Notes: generated by a model from the sequence alone, not told the origin. Shown: positions 1 through 10,512, numbered from the stretch's first letter. The stretch: 20,331 bases of DNA from Bigelowiella natans CCMP2755 (GCA_000320545.1 ADNK01002955.1:1-20331); one strand, 5' to 3'. Numbers and translations: made by a program.

Positions 1-431
1 CAGATGTTATTTTGCCTGGAAGTATATCATCATGATACCTGTGTTTTAGATATACAATGTCAAGATCCAGCGGAGGTACCAAGTTCCAAAAGAGTTACGA
101 TCGCGGCTCAGCCCAGTAGCTTGAGGAAAAGCGATAGTATCAGTGATACCCCCGGATGATCATCCCAGCAACAGCCCCCACCCGACTAACAAATTCAAGG
201 AGGTAAGATATGTCGTCTGGTTCCGATCTGGAGTCAGGATCAGCGTGTAAATCTTTGTATGTTTATAGATCGAGCTCTATGCAACATAGCGCGAGACAGT
301 GAGAGAGAGAGAGAGAGAGAGGGAAGGAGGAGAGATGAAGGACTCGCACGTAATCAGCGGAGCAACAACGCTGTCTGAATCCTCTTCCTCCTCCTCCTCA
401 TTATCATCATCTCATCATCGTTAGCATCCAC
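1..431. other. Region downstream of the last placed ACC exon
   Basis: No exon can be supported here. It contains a (GA)n tract at 301-322 and CT/ATC-rich sequence at 380-418. The missing ACC C-terminus should lie here or left of the window, but no frame gives a convincing match with proper splice borders. Confidence 0.5.
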
Positions 432-611
432 CTTTGCTATTGTTCTTATTAGTGTGCGATTCCAATTTAGACTTGAGAGACTGTAGCGTGTTATCAAGAC
501 GATACGCGGTGAGCAGCTCGTCTTTACGCCGAAATTTGATCCCTGAAATCATGCATCCAGCGCAGAAAGTTATGATGATGAATAGGGAGTGCTTCGCACA
601 CAAACACACGT

Positions 612-656
<45 letters not shown>

Positions 657-1055
657 AAGAGAGGGAGGGAGGGAGAGAGAGAGAGCAGATGTGAGGAATA
701 TGCGGAGAAGAGACAAGCGACAACGCACCACACGTGGCCTCGACTTCCAGAATTCCGCCTCTTGCACGTGGATCGGCATACCTGCAAACGAATGAAACAT
801 CATCATTTACTCACTACAAAGCACCATTTTTCAGTTAAAATGAACTAGGACAAAAGCAGTAGTCGCAGCTATTTAAAAGGGCTCGTCATTTTTATCATCT
901 ATCTATCTTCTCTGTTTTCGTCTCCTCCGCCTCATCCTCCTGCTACTCATCGACTACTCACTCACATCTGCATGAAGTATGGATTTATCAAGGAGTCCAC
1001 CACCACCCACGCTCCACCTGATAGCCGGTGATAACAATGTGTTAGAAAGTAGTGC

Positions 1056-1096
<41 letters not shown>

Positions 1097-1482
1097 CTTA
1101 GAATTGGTAGAGGGGGGGGGAGGAGAACAGCCGTAGTAGCATCAACCACCGCAATTGGAAAAATCAATAATGAGATCGCGCTGGAAGATAACGACGATTT
1201 CTATCGAGGAACAGAGGCCGAGTGGGAACACCCCTTTTCCGTGTGTGCAGAGGGGGGGAAGGGGGGGACGGCACCTCTTAGCGTTGCGTGGGGGGGGAGG
1301 TATACAGAAATAGGCTGCTCGTACGCAACAAGTGCATCGACGATGTAAGAGCCGAACTTGAGCACCTGACGTCATAATCATAAGATGAGATGGGGTTATA
1401 GGTAGTAAACATGATGGTGTGCAGCATCTGTGCATTCATTCATGCCGCCATGCCACAACAACTGCAATTCACTGCAAACATC

Positions 1483-1521
<39 letters not shown>

Positions 1522-1565
1522 CTATTACCTGTAAAGCAGCAATATCACGCTACCAAATCATCATT

Positions 1566-1598
<33 letters not shown>

Positions 1599-1926
1599 GT
1601 CATCATCAGACCTGATCGAACATATCTCGCATCCCGCCTGAGAAACCACGCCAGTTTGCGAAGATGATGAGCGGAAGATCCTCGCTGTTCATGTCGCGTA
1701 TCGCTTGAGCAGTCTTAAAAGCACTATCGGGGTACCATACCTACGCCCATCATCATCATCATCATCATCATCATCGGGAACGACAATCAATCAACACAGA
1801 TCATGATGCAATAACAAACAAGTCAAGAGGAGAGCAGCGAGGAGGGGGTTAATTCAAGCATTCACCTCACGCACGAATGTATGCAAGTACGCGGAAACGT
1901 TCATGCAGGAAGCCAGCAACAACAAC

Positions 1927-1961
<35 letters not shown>

Positions 1962-4900
1962 CAGCAGCAGCACCACCACCACCACCACTACTATTGTTTT
2001 TTGGTTGCGTAGTAGTAACCTGGCCAGCCTTGACCGAAACGATCTCTTTAGAGTCTGGCATGGCAGGATCAGCGGGAAGCACCTCCTCTACCATCTTCGT
2101 CGTGACAGCGATAACTCCGACTGGCATCCCGCCAAGCCGCGCCCGACCGCAAATGACAGTCTTTGCCCAGCCCTCCATGAGTTCCATGAAGGAGCCCTTA
2201 TCGAAGAAACCGGAGAGCCAGCTCGTAGAGGAGGAGGAGGAGGACGGCTGCTTTGCGTCACCGTCTTTGCTGCTACTACTTGAAGTGGCCTTCACTTCAA
2301 GGCCTTCCATGAGACAACGCGTGTCGTAAGGGCCAGAGGGCGGAACGAACTGAATAGCTCGATCGATCTCGTCCCCCCCCCCCTTCCCCCGCGGCAGCTG
2401 CTGCTGCTGTTCCTGGCTGCCTCGCTGCATCAGCTTTCGCACGCTGTCATCGAGGACGGCGCGCGCGTCGTGGCGCACACGTGGGACGTAGGAGAGCCAG
2501 CGGAGGCACTGCTTGACGCCGTCGAGGTCGTCCTCGCAGGTGAGATGGGTGACCCCGTTCGCGTACATAACGTCGATCCCTCCTAGCTGGTCGTTTGAGG
2601 TGTAGACCCTCTTTCCAAGCAGCTTGTTCAGGGCGAAGTGCCCTGTGAGGAGAATGGGCGCGCCCATTTTGCGCTGCACCACGCGCTGCCCTAACCGTGC
2701 GAGGTAGGCTCCAATACCGACCGACCGCCCGGAACAGTAGGTGAGGGTGAAGATCTCGTTGTACGCGACGGAGGTCTCGCCAGCTATCAATCCTGAGCCA
2801 CTGAGGTTCTCCACCCCGAGTCCGTTCTGCTTCCCAATGATATCGAGGATCTTCCAGCGACGGCACTGCTGCTTCTTCGTCGTGGCGTCGGCGGCGGCTG
2901 AGGAGGTCTTCTTCTTCTCCTCCTCCTTGTTGGCGACGACCTCCTCCTCCACGCGTTCTGCTACTACGGAGTCCTTGAGCAGTTGATAGTCGGTGTCTGA
3001 CAGGTAGAGGTATGCAGGTCCCTTCGTCACGTCGCCTTGGTTCCACGCCACCCGGAACTTGTACATGACCTCCTTTGCTAATCCGATGCGTGCGCCCGAG
3101 TTAACCGCAAAGTAGAAGCGCGGCAGACCGAGCGCCCTCGCGCGCTTGGACGCCAGGTCAAACAGCACGTCCTCCAGCACGCCAAACGATCCCGCGGCGA
3201 CGGAGATATCGTTGGAGATCAAGATGAGTTCTCGTCCATTCGGGTGGAGGGGTGTGCGCAGCGTCAGGTGCCAGGCCACCATAGCGATGTCGTTTTTCCC
3301 AATATCGCGCGTGGTTTCTGCCAGCTCCCAGTTCTCCGCCCCCACGCCCGTGCTTTCTACCCGGCCGTTGGTGAGCAGCTGGTGCGATTTCTTCTCGTCG
3401 TTGCTAGCAGAGGTCCCTCGTTTTGCCTTCTTCGGCACGAGAACCAGTTCCTTTGCAACCAGAAGCTCTGTGGGAGGCGGCGTGTCATTGGGTTGCTGAG
3501 TCGCCCACATGTCCTGAAGGGCCTCCTCGAATAGGGTCAAATAGTCGTAGCAGTACACGGTACCAACACGACGCGCAGCTTGGCGCTGTCTTTCATAGGG
3601 AAGGGTAACGGGGTACGGCGTGTCGATAGGCTGTCCATCCAGCGGTCCAATGCTGGTCGCGCCAGAGCCACGATCACGATCTACCTCCCGGTACTTTCCA
3701 TGATCGTCCTGCACGTAAGAGTGAATGGAGACGCGGTACCCAGATGGGTTCGTCGCCACGACCAGCAGCTTCGTTGTCTTCTCGCCGTCACTGCTGGTGG
3801 CGCTGGTGCTGTTTTGCTTGCCGTCTAGACGATCGCCGTCCTCGTCGTTATCGAGTAGTAGCGCACAGGAGAACTCTACGGCCTGCACGGCTAGCTGCCG
3901 GAATATGCGCTTCGAGTGGCGCTCAACCAGCAGCTGAACGTGACGGGCGACCTCCTTCCTTGACACACCGCGGAGCGGCACGGGGAGAAGCATACCTAGG
4001 TTGTTGTTGCGGTACCTAGCCATATCGTTCCCGCACCCGATCTCCAGCGCGGCGATCAGGCTCAAGAACGACGCCTCGCCATCCGTAGCGGCGACAGGGC
4101 GCGCAGCGGTCGTCGCCGTGGCCGGGGTGGTTTTTTTCTCATCCTCACCTCCTTCTCCCCCTCCCTCGAGGCTCGGTTTATCGTCGTCTACAGACGAGTT
4201 GTCCGCACGAGGCGAAGAGGCCACCGGCGCCTCCGCCTGTGCCGCAGTGTTGTTGTTTCCAATAACGTGCGAGTCGTTGATGAGGTGCGACCGCGAGAAG
4301 TGCTGCACGACGCGGCGGACAAAGAGCCGGCGGCCGTCGTAGCCGTCGCGGCCCGGGCGCGCATTGATGGGGGTAGCTTCCAGGATCTTCGTCGAGCCGT
4401 CAGAGTGAGCGAGTGACACGGAGAAGTGCTTCATCCTCCTCAAGTCGATGTGGGCTGCGAGCAGCGGGCGCAGGTGACGGATCAGCGTGTCCTCTTTGAA
4501 CCCATCCGCCGCGCGGAAGGTGAAAAGCCGTTCTTTCATGCCACGGAACGCGACGACGAGGGTCACGCGCACGATGCCTGCGCTTAGAAGCGAGGACTGG
4601 TTCTTTGCGAGGAAGAGCCTCGCATCTTCAGATGCCTTGTCATCGTCCTTGACGTCTGACTTGAGGATAAGGTACACAGTTTTCGCGGTGCTTATCACGG
4701 CACCACCATCCTCCGCGTTCTCCTCCTCCTCCATAGCCGCATCCCCCGCCGAGGATTTGGGTTTGGGTCGGGTGGGGGAGGATTTAGGCGAGGAAGGTGT
4801 GGAAGAGGCGAAGGGGAAGAGCAGCTTTAAGGCGCCCTTCATCTGCTCTTGATCGGAAAAGAACGCCACAGTCGCGGTAACGCGCATGGGAGACCCACAG

Positions 4901-5426
4901 CCAGCACTGCTAGCTCCAGCGACGCTTCTCCCCATGCTGCTACCACCCCCCCCCCCTTTGCTGCGACAGATATCCTCGTAGAGACCGCCCTTGTTTTGCA
5001 ACTTGGCGGAGCGAAAGCGCGCCAGAAGGAACCCGTATTCCGTCGAGATCTTGACGTCGTCGGCAGCATAGTCGCTGTGATTGCGCAGAATGTACGCCTC
5101 CATAGCCATGCGACGCACGTTGGTCGCACGATGACTCATGCCTAGGAAGGTGGGAGGGAGGGGATTGTTTGAGAATGACTGGGTCTCATCATTTATTTTA
5201 CTATGTGCCGCTCTTAACTCCTTGCAAAAGAGGGAGGAGGAGGAGGAGGAGGAGGGTTGGTGAAGAGGGTGGAGAAGAAAGAGTCGTACTACTACTACTA
5301 CTACTACTACTATCATGAATATGAAGGTAACATGCAGCTTGCTCGTAGATTGACGATCTAGAAGAATAAGAGGAGAAATAATAATATACACACTCAATAA
5401 ATCTCTCTCGCTCTCTCTCTCTCTCT

Positions 5427-5467
<41 letters not shown>

Positions 5468-5679
5468 GTGAGAGATTACAGTCAACAAGGAGCAGGTTTT
5501 CGGTGCCTCCTGGGCGTGTGACTAAAGGTTCCAAGATACGAGATCGGTCAGCAAAGGCCTTCGCATAAAGTGCCGTTTTCAAAATGGCCTCCATTTCCAT
5601 CCTGCGCTCTTCAAACGTGGGCTCACGTCCCTCCATCATCACCTACCATTGTCAGCAGTTGTACATAAGGGTGAGTGCC

Positions 5680-5719
<40 letters not shown>

Positions 5720-7140
5720 TTCACCTACCTTACGAGCCTGAATGGCGACCTTCGTCTGCTCTGGCCCTTCCAGCGCTGCAAGTTTCCTCAGAATGGGATC
5801 AAACTCCCTGAGGAGGGGGCGGAGATTCGCGCACATAATAGCGAAGAGATCCATGACCAACGCAGTGCGGTCGTGGACTTGGTAGTGACCCCGTGCGAAT
5901 TCAGCCACGAGTTCAGTTGCATAGCCCTGATGACGTCGGAGGTCTTTGATCACCAGCTCTGGAGCACCGGTGAAATGTGACTCAACCTGTCTCGGACGAT
6001 GATGAAAAACAAATCAATCAATCAACCAATCAATTATCAGCGCTCATCATCCAACAACAACAACAACAACACCGACGTTATCGTCCAACACCACAAAGCA
6101 GAAACCAGCAGTGTGCAAACACGCAGAGAGAGAGGGAGGAGGGGGGGGGGGGAAGTCCCTCCTCCTCCTCATAACACTACTTACTACTATCAACACACAG
6201 ACCGTGTAGTATTGCTCTAGCAGCTCAGTGATGACATGTACAGCGTATGTGTGGTTCCCATCCGCATAGAGAGACAGAAACTCTGATAGCGGCTGAAGAA
6301 CGGCCACCAGAGGCCCGACGGTGTCGCTGTTCTTCTCCAGAGCCATGGTAGTTTGGATGACCTCCAGCATCTCAGGGGCTGGGAACTGCTCGTGCTTTTC
6401 CCAGTGAAAGCGATGCGAGGAGAGCGACTTCTTGTAGCGCGTGTTTATGGAGGTCAACGAGCCGACCAGCTTGGCTGGAAGCTTGGCCGCGATGGTGGAG
6501 ATGATCGAGTTGAATTGATAGCAGGGGAGGAGCGGGTCGCGCAATGTCCCCATCATCATCTTCACTGCCTCTTGGCACAACCCCTTCCCTAGCTTATAAC
6601 CGGAAAGGAGTCGCTTTAGCCGCATCAGGGCGTCCTCGAGCAACACGTTTGGCTTCTGGCCGATGGGGAGGGGCGGGCCCATCTCTGGGAATTTGCCATC
6701 GAAGAGCTTCGCTGTTTGTACGTTGGACGAATCGTCGAGCTCGAGCCGGGCGATAAGGTCACCACCTGGTTGAGGAGGAGGAGGAGGAGGGGGAGGAGGA
6801 GGAGGAGGAGACATGAGAAGAAGAGGGGAAAAGGAAAAGGAATCGAAGATCCTAGGGATGATGCGAGGAAACGACGATGGCTCGTCAAGATGAGATCCAC
6901 ACGGCACGCACCTTCAAGCACAGCGCCCTCAGGCTTGCAATGCGTCAACTTCCCATCCTCGGGGGCCACGAGGGCAATGTACATCTTCATCACCTCCATT
7001 TCGGCGAACGCCTTGTTCTTCCGGACGTGGCCGCCGTCCTCAACCGTGTATCGAACGAGCTTTCCCTATGTCACATTTATATTTATTTTTATACTATTTT
7101 GTGCGTGTTATTTGCGTGAGCGTGTGTGTATGGTGTGTAT

Positions 7141-7177
<37 letters not shown>

Positions 7178-7579
7178 GCTGACGACTACTACTACTACTA
7201 CTACTGCTGCTACAACTTCTCGATCTTAGGTATTTATGATCTCCTTGTAGTGCTGAGTAGTAGAGTAGTAGGAGTAGTGGTAGTAGTAGTAGTAGTAGTA
7301 GTAGTACCTGCATTTCAGCAATGAGGCGAGTTGGGTCGTACTCTCGTGAAAACATGTACGTTTTGCTATCAATGCTCAGACGAAGGCCGTCAGGTTGCTC
7401 CCGTCCATACACAATGTATCGCTTCCCATCCATCATGGCCAGGAGGCCCTTATCGGCAAGCTCGTGGACCTTAAAAACAAGTAGAGGAAAAAGAAGGAGG
7501 AGAAGAAGAGACAGAGAGATTAACACAAATACGACCTCAATGTTTCTTCGCCACGTTGTTCTCTTTCCAGGTCCCCCTT

Positions 7580-7661
<82 letters not shown>

Positions 7662-7992
7662 TTCTTACTTCGACGGAAGCGGTCCAGTCCTCAAGACGCA
7701 GTTGCACATCAAAGTGCCGCGGTCCACTGCACGTGACAACGGTCTTGTACTTCACACTCTGGTAGATGAGGTCCACGTTCGTCTCGATGATAGCCTGCAG
7801 ATCTGTCATCGGAGGGATCTGCCCTCGCTCCAAGCAGTCCATGTAGTTTGTCTGTGCAGCTCTGGATCCTCGCCAAGCTCGGAACAGCGCTGTTTAATAC
7901 ACCCAGCACGTATAGTTTCAATACGTTTCACGCATTAAGAGCTATTACTACTACTATTGCTCAAATTCGTTAACACGTGCATCCAGGAAAAC

Positions 7993-8048
<56 letters not shown>

Positions 8049-9660
8049 TACACCATCCGTACACGCACCTCCAAGCGTGACGACGACGGGTTCCTGCAAC
8101 TTTCCTTTGTCAGAGATGATGTTTGAGCGCATGATTCCCTCAAGCCAGTTGGTAGAGACCTGGTTCTCCACAAAGTCCTTCGTCTCCAGGATGCGCCCGA
8201 GGTACTCGACCGTGGTACGGATTTCGCCCTGAATGGTGAGCTCCTTCAGGGCCTGAACCATGTTGCGACGCGACTCCTCGCGCGTCTTCCCGGTGGCAAA
8301 AAGATGGCCGAATTGCGAGTCGGCGAACTGGTGCACCCCGCCGTTCGACGAGACGGAGAAGTACCCCCACACCTGCGGCGTGGAGCGGAAGTTCAGGTGG
8401 TGGATGGTCCCGGAGGTCGGCTGGAACTCCATCTCCGGGTTCTCTGCGGTGATCCGGCACGCGATGACGTGCATCGGCTGCGTGACAGGGAGCGAGCGAT
8501 CGAAGTCAATGTCGTCCGTTTGCTCCACAGGCTTCCCGTAGAAGCGTCGGATGTGCGGGATGGAGGCCAGCGGCAGGCCCATGGCGACCTGCAGCTGAGC
8601 GGCCGGGAGATTGACGCCAGATATGAGCTCTGTGACGGGATGCTCCACCTGAAGGCGTGGGTTCAGCTCGAGGAAGTAGTACTTATGATCCTGCGTGTAG
8701 AGATACTCCACCGTCCCAGCCCCAACATAACCAACAGCTTTCGCCAGCCGCACTGCTGCCTGCTCCATCGCCCTCCAGATCTTCGTTTTGGCTGCGACAA
8801 CTGGCCCCTCCTCAATGATCTTCTGGTGACGACGCTGGATGGAGCAATCCCGCCCATGGATTGCGATTGCATTCCCCCACTCATCGCCGAGGAGCTGCAC
8901 CTCGAGGTGGCGACAGGTCGGAGCGAGTTTCATGATGAACACCGGGCTACCAGGAACCTCACCGATCACCTGCCCGAATCTCTCTTTCACCTCTCCCTCC
9001 GTGTGGCACATGCGAATCCCCTTCCCACCCCCTCCCTCCGAGGCTTTGATCATCACGGGGAACCCGATCTTCTGGCACACAGCGACAGCTTCCTTCCAAT
9101 CGTGCACGCACGCCTGGTCGTAGATATCGCTCGGAATAGCCCCGCCCTGGCTCAGGTCTACCGTTAGTCGCTCCCCGCTCCATCCGATGCACGATACACC
9201 TGCGGTTTGAGCGATGAGTGTTGAACCGATCTTATCACCAAGGGCACGCATAGCTGATGCAGGAGGCCCTATCCAGACAATTTGCTGCTTCGAGCCTGCG
9301 TTGTGTGCGGAGAGGCCGTCAGGTAGACGCGGGTTCTCTGAGGCATGGCCCCAGCCCGCCCACACAGCATCGGCCTTCAACCTGCAATAGCAGTGAGGAT
9401 GAAGGTGGAGATGTTACAGTTGTCGGTTGGATATGTCGTCATGGATTGTATGATCGCACACAATGAAACAGCTCGGGAACAAGTAGAAACAAAAGGCTGC
9501 ATTATTTACCTCTGGGCGATGTCGATGATCAAGCTGACATTTGCGTAGTTGTTATTATTTGATCCTCCTGGAACATTGACCACTTCGTTCGCCATGTGAA
9601 TGTACTCAGCATTCACCTGATAGATCATTTCCAGAATGAATTTTAGTAGGAGACTATAGC

Positions 9661-9694
<34 letters not shown>

Positions 9695-10124
9695 CTATTT
9701 GTCTTTCTATCTCTTGTCTTTTCCAGTTCGCCACAGCATACCTTAATGTCATCTGGCGTGGCCATGCAGATGAAATGCAGAATCTTCTCGTCTCCGAACG
9801 TTTCATAGGCCTGATGTGAGGACAGAATATACAAGATGTGAATCAGGATCCTACATCTCTACTACTAAACTCAGTAACTTGGTGGGTATCACGAAGGTAG
9901 ATTAAACATGAGAGGGAATGGTAGACGGCACAAACCCATTTCTGCATAGATCGGATGCCTTTAACTGCAGCGATACCATTGTTCGCTATCAATATGCGAC
10001 GGATAACACGCTTGCCACCCTTAGCCTTGACATATTTTTCAAGGCTCTCGTAAACTTTCCCTCCTTTTACCTAACGAAGGCGTGTGGAAGAAAGTCGGTG
10101 TGAAATCGGCAGATGACTCTCTTA

Positions 10125-10168
<44 letters not shown>

Positions 10169-10512
10169 ACTCGTGTCTGTGGGTGCATTTCATAAAAACA
10201 AGCATCTATGCACATTCAAGGAGCTCAATAAGAATAAAATAGTACATGAAAGGGAAAGGGGGAAAGTTGGGATCGAAAGTAGAGGCGTGATGTGATATGT
10301 CGGTGCATCAAAACACCACGTCGTCAACTACCACACAGAAAAAATAAAGAAGCTAAAGAACGTACGTTGCCAAGCGAGGGCCAGCTTTTCGTCCGGGGAA
10401 TACCCTGTAAATTAAAATTGTTCGTAAGCTTGGATGCTCGTCCATTTACCTTTACTAATGCGGGGTAGGGGGTGGGGACCTGGAGCTGCTCGGCTCGCTT
10501 GACGGACCCCAT
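432..10512 (-). CDS. ACC1: Homomeric multidomain acetyl-CoA carboxylase, 18 exons resolved, C-terminal end unplaced
   Basis: ATP-dependent carboxylation of acetyl-CoA to malonyl-CoA, the committed step of fatty-acid synthesis. Exons in transcript order: 10512-10450, 10404-10366, 10070-9936, 9810-9742, 9616-9510, 9381-8069, 7889-7669, 7469-7308, 7065-6912, 6765-6203, 5986-5729, 5642-5480, 5141-2020, 1740-1612, 1365-1275, 1017-966, 781-729, 542-about 432. All internal junctions are GT...AG and phase-compatible, giving about 2268 residues against a usual 2200-2400. Domain order is BC (about 35-575), BCCP (Lys about 730 in EVMKM), central region, then CT (from about 1590). The start chosen is the first in-frame ATG (10512). 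The N-terminus ([15 protein letters not shown]) has no signal or transit-peptide character, so a cytosolic enzyme is inferred. The last placed exon follows the IKFRRKD motif; the usual downstream C-terminal stretch was not found and may lie left of the window. Family identification is very secure; the 3' end is not. Confidence 0.96.
613..686. repeat. Compound microsatellite (CA)20 then (GA)-rich, ACC intron 17
   Basis: A perfect (CA)20 at 613-652 is followed directly by GA/GGGA-rich sequence to 686. It lies inside the intron 543-728. Confidence 0.95.
1059..1095. repeat. (GT)n microsatellite, ACC intron 15
   Basis: About 18 perfect GT units inside the intron 1018-1274, which also carries several G-runs at 1112-1300 (C-runs in the sense strand). 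Confidence 0.95.
1485..1609. repeat. (CA)17 and (ATC)n microsatellites, ACC intron 14
   Basis: (CA)17 at 1485-1518 and an ATC-repeat block at 1558-1609 that runs right up to the splice donor at 1610-1611. Both lie in the intron 1366-1611. Confidence 0.95.
1748..1988. repeat. (ATC)n, (CA)16, (GCA)n and (CAC)n tracts, ACC intron 13
   Basis: An ATC repeat at 1748-1775, CA repeat at 1929-1960, GCA at 1961-1970 and CAC at 1971-1988 share one intron (1741-2019). Read in the sense strand the CA tract extends the exon 13 open frame as a spurious Val/Cys run. Confidence 0.92.
2020..5141 (-). other. ACC1: ACC exon 13: central region and main carboxyltransferase exon (3.1 kb)
   Basis: A 3122-bp exon, far longer than any other in the window. 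It begins in the ACC central region ([15 protein letters not shown]) and runs into the carboxyltransferase, starting near [12 protein letters not shown] at about residue 1590. Recognisable CT blocks are [107 protein letters not shown] and [15 protein letters not shown]. It ends at KAGQ before a GT donor. Several low-complexity acidic, Ser/Thr or Gln-rich insertions interrupt non-catalytic loops, for example about residues 1810-1840 and the Ser-rich run just before the GFFDKGSF block. An open frame continues past 2020 to 1867, but that part is intron with a translated CA repeat. Confidence 0.95.
5233..5464. repeat. (GGA)n, (CTA)n and compound (CT)n(TA)n, ACC intron 12
   Basis: GGA at 5233-5256, CTA at 5287-5312, CT at 5402-5428 and TA at 5430-5464, all in the intron 5143-5479. 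The TA block ends 14 bp from the splice donor. Confidence 0.95.
5682..5718. repeat. (TG)n microsatellite filling ACC intron 11
   Basis: About 18 TG units take up nearly half of an 86-bp intron (5643-5728). Confidence 0.95.
6772..6810. repeat. (GGA)n tract at the acceptor of ACC intron 9
   Basis: A GGA repeat on the plus strand gives a CCT-rich pyrimidine tract directly before the acceptor of exon 10 in the sense strand, so this microsatellite may serve as the polypyrimidine tract. Confidence 0.9.
6912..7065 (-). other. ACC1: ACC exon 9: biotin carrier (BCCP) domain with biotinylation site
   Basis: This 154-bp exon starts [14 protein letters not shown] and contains [12 protein letters not shown]. 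The lysine of the EVMKM motif (about residue 730) is the expected biotin attachment site; this sits very close to the position in fungal and animal ACCs. The following exon (6203-6765) completes the domain with [16 protein letters not shown]. The exon enters in phase 0 and leaves in phase 1; both neighbours match. Confidence 0.97.
7142..7306. repeat. (GT)n, (CTA)n and (GTA)n tracts, ACC intron 8
   Basis: GT at 7142-7172, CTA at 7185-7205 and GTA at 7257-7306, the last abutting the donor of the intron 7066-7307. CTA and GTA arrays are reverse complements. Confidence 0.95.
7587..7658. repeat. Compound (CT)20(TA)16, ACC intron 7
   Basis: CT at 7587-7626 passes directly into TA at 7627-7658, inside the intron 7470-7668, ending 9 bp from the donor. 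Same order as the compound tract at 5402-5464. Confidence 0.95.
8001..8048. repeat. Compound (CT)n(CA)n, ACC intron 6
   Basis: CT at 8001-8026 passes into CA at 8027-8048, within the intron 7890-8068 and about 20 bp from its donor. Confidence 0.95.
8069..9381 (-). other. ACC1: ACC exon 6: biotin carboxylase (ATP-grasp) core
   Basis: This 1313-bp exon carries most of the biotin carboxylase domain, which carboxylates biotin with ATP and bicarbonate. In order it shows [17 protein letters not shown], a glycine-rich ATP-grasp loop ([11 protein letters not shown], about residues 250-260), [24 protein letters not shown] and the metal/active-site segment [14 protein letters not shown] (about 376-389). 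The preceding small exons 9510-9616, 9742-9810 and 9936-10070 supply the domain start, with [21 protein letters not shown] and [13 protein letters not shown]. Exon 7669-7889 continues the same frame after the BC domain ([18 protein letters not shown]). No catalytic motif looks damaged. Confidence 0.97.
9664..9691. repeat. (CT)14 microsatellite, ACC intron 4
   Basis: A dinucleotide tract in the middle of the intron 9617-9741. Confidence 0.95.
10130..10166. repeat. (CT)n microsatellite, ACC intron 2
   Basis: About 17 CT units within the intron 10071-10365. Confidence 0.95.
10405..10449 (-). other. ACC intron 1: 45-nt, stop-free, multiple of three
   Basis: Strong donor (AAG|GTAAAT) and acceptor (TTTACAG|GG) borders flank a 45-nt AT-rich stretch between exons 1 and 2. 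Its length is divisible by three and it contains no in-frame stop, so retention would simply add 15 residues ([15 protein letters not shown]). I call it an intron from the borders and composition, but it could be coding. The exons on both sides lie in the poorly conserved N-terminus, so homology does not decide. Confidence 0.6.

Larger units (their letters stand above)
432..1740 (-). other. ACC1: ACC exons 14-18: 3' half of the carboxyltransferase domain
   Basis: Five small exons, 1740-1612, 1365-1275, 1017-966, 781-729 and 542-432, join in frame. They encode [16 protein letters not shown] and [16 protein letters not shown]; then [18 protein letters not shown] and [11 protein letters not shown]; then [14 protein letters not shown]; then [19 protein letters not shown]; then [16 protein letters not shown]. 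These match the conserved tail of eukaryotic CT domains without gaps. The donor after exon 17 is placed at 728 because only that GT keeps the phase needed for the IKFRRKD exon. The donor at 431 is a guess: without it the frame hits a TAA at 421-423 a few codons on. Confidence 0.88.

Noticed and set aside
1-160. Minus-strand frame GGITDTIAF...FGTWYLRWIL-TAA as the ACC C-terminus
   Set aside because: It loosely resembles the KGVISDIL...FFYWRLRRLL tail of ACC, but an in-frame TGA lies just upstream with no AG acceptor in between, and the match is too weak to claim.
421-806. Several overlapping ORFs with Val-Cys or Thr-His runs
   Set aside because: These are translations of the (CA)n/(TG)n array in an ACC intron. 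Only the IKFRRKD-bearing end of one is a real exon.
1558-1775. Regularly repeated ATC blocks as a possible CRISPR-like or satellite array
   Set aside because: Pure trinucleotide microsatellite with no unique spacers, in a eukaryotic intron.
1867-2019. C-terminal extension of the 1176-codon frame beyond position 2020
   Set aside because: The frame runs through a donor (CAG|GTTACT) into the CA repeat. The conserved CT sequence resumes in the exon at 1740, so this piece is intron.
5142-5397. N-terminal part of the same frame, with Val, Ser and Leu runs
   Set aside because: It lies upstream of the acceptor at 5142-5143 and is repeat-derived intron. Exon 12 supplies the true upstream sequence in phase.
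8304-9167. Long plus-strand ORF (287 codons) opposite the biotin carboxylase exon
   Set aside because: Antisense shadow of a strongly conserved, GC-rich coding exon. Its own translation shows no recognisable domain.
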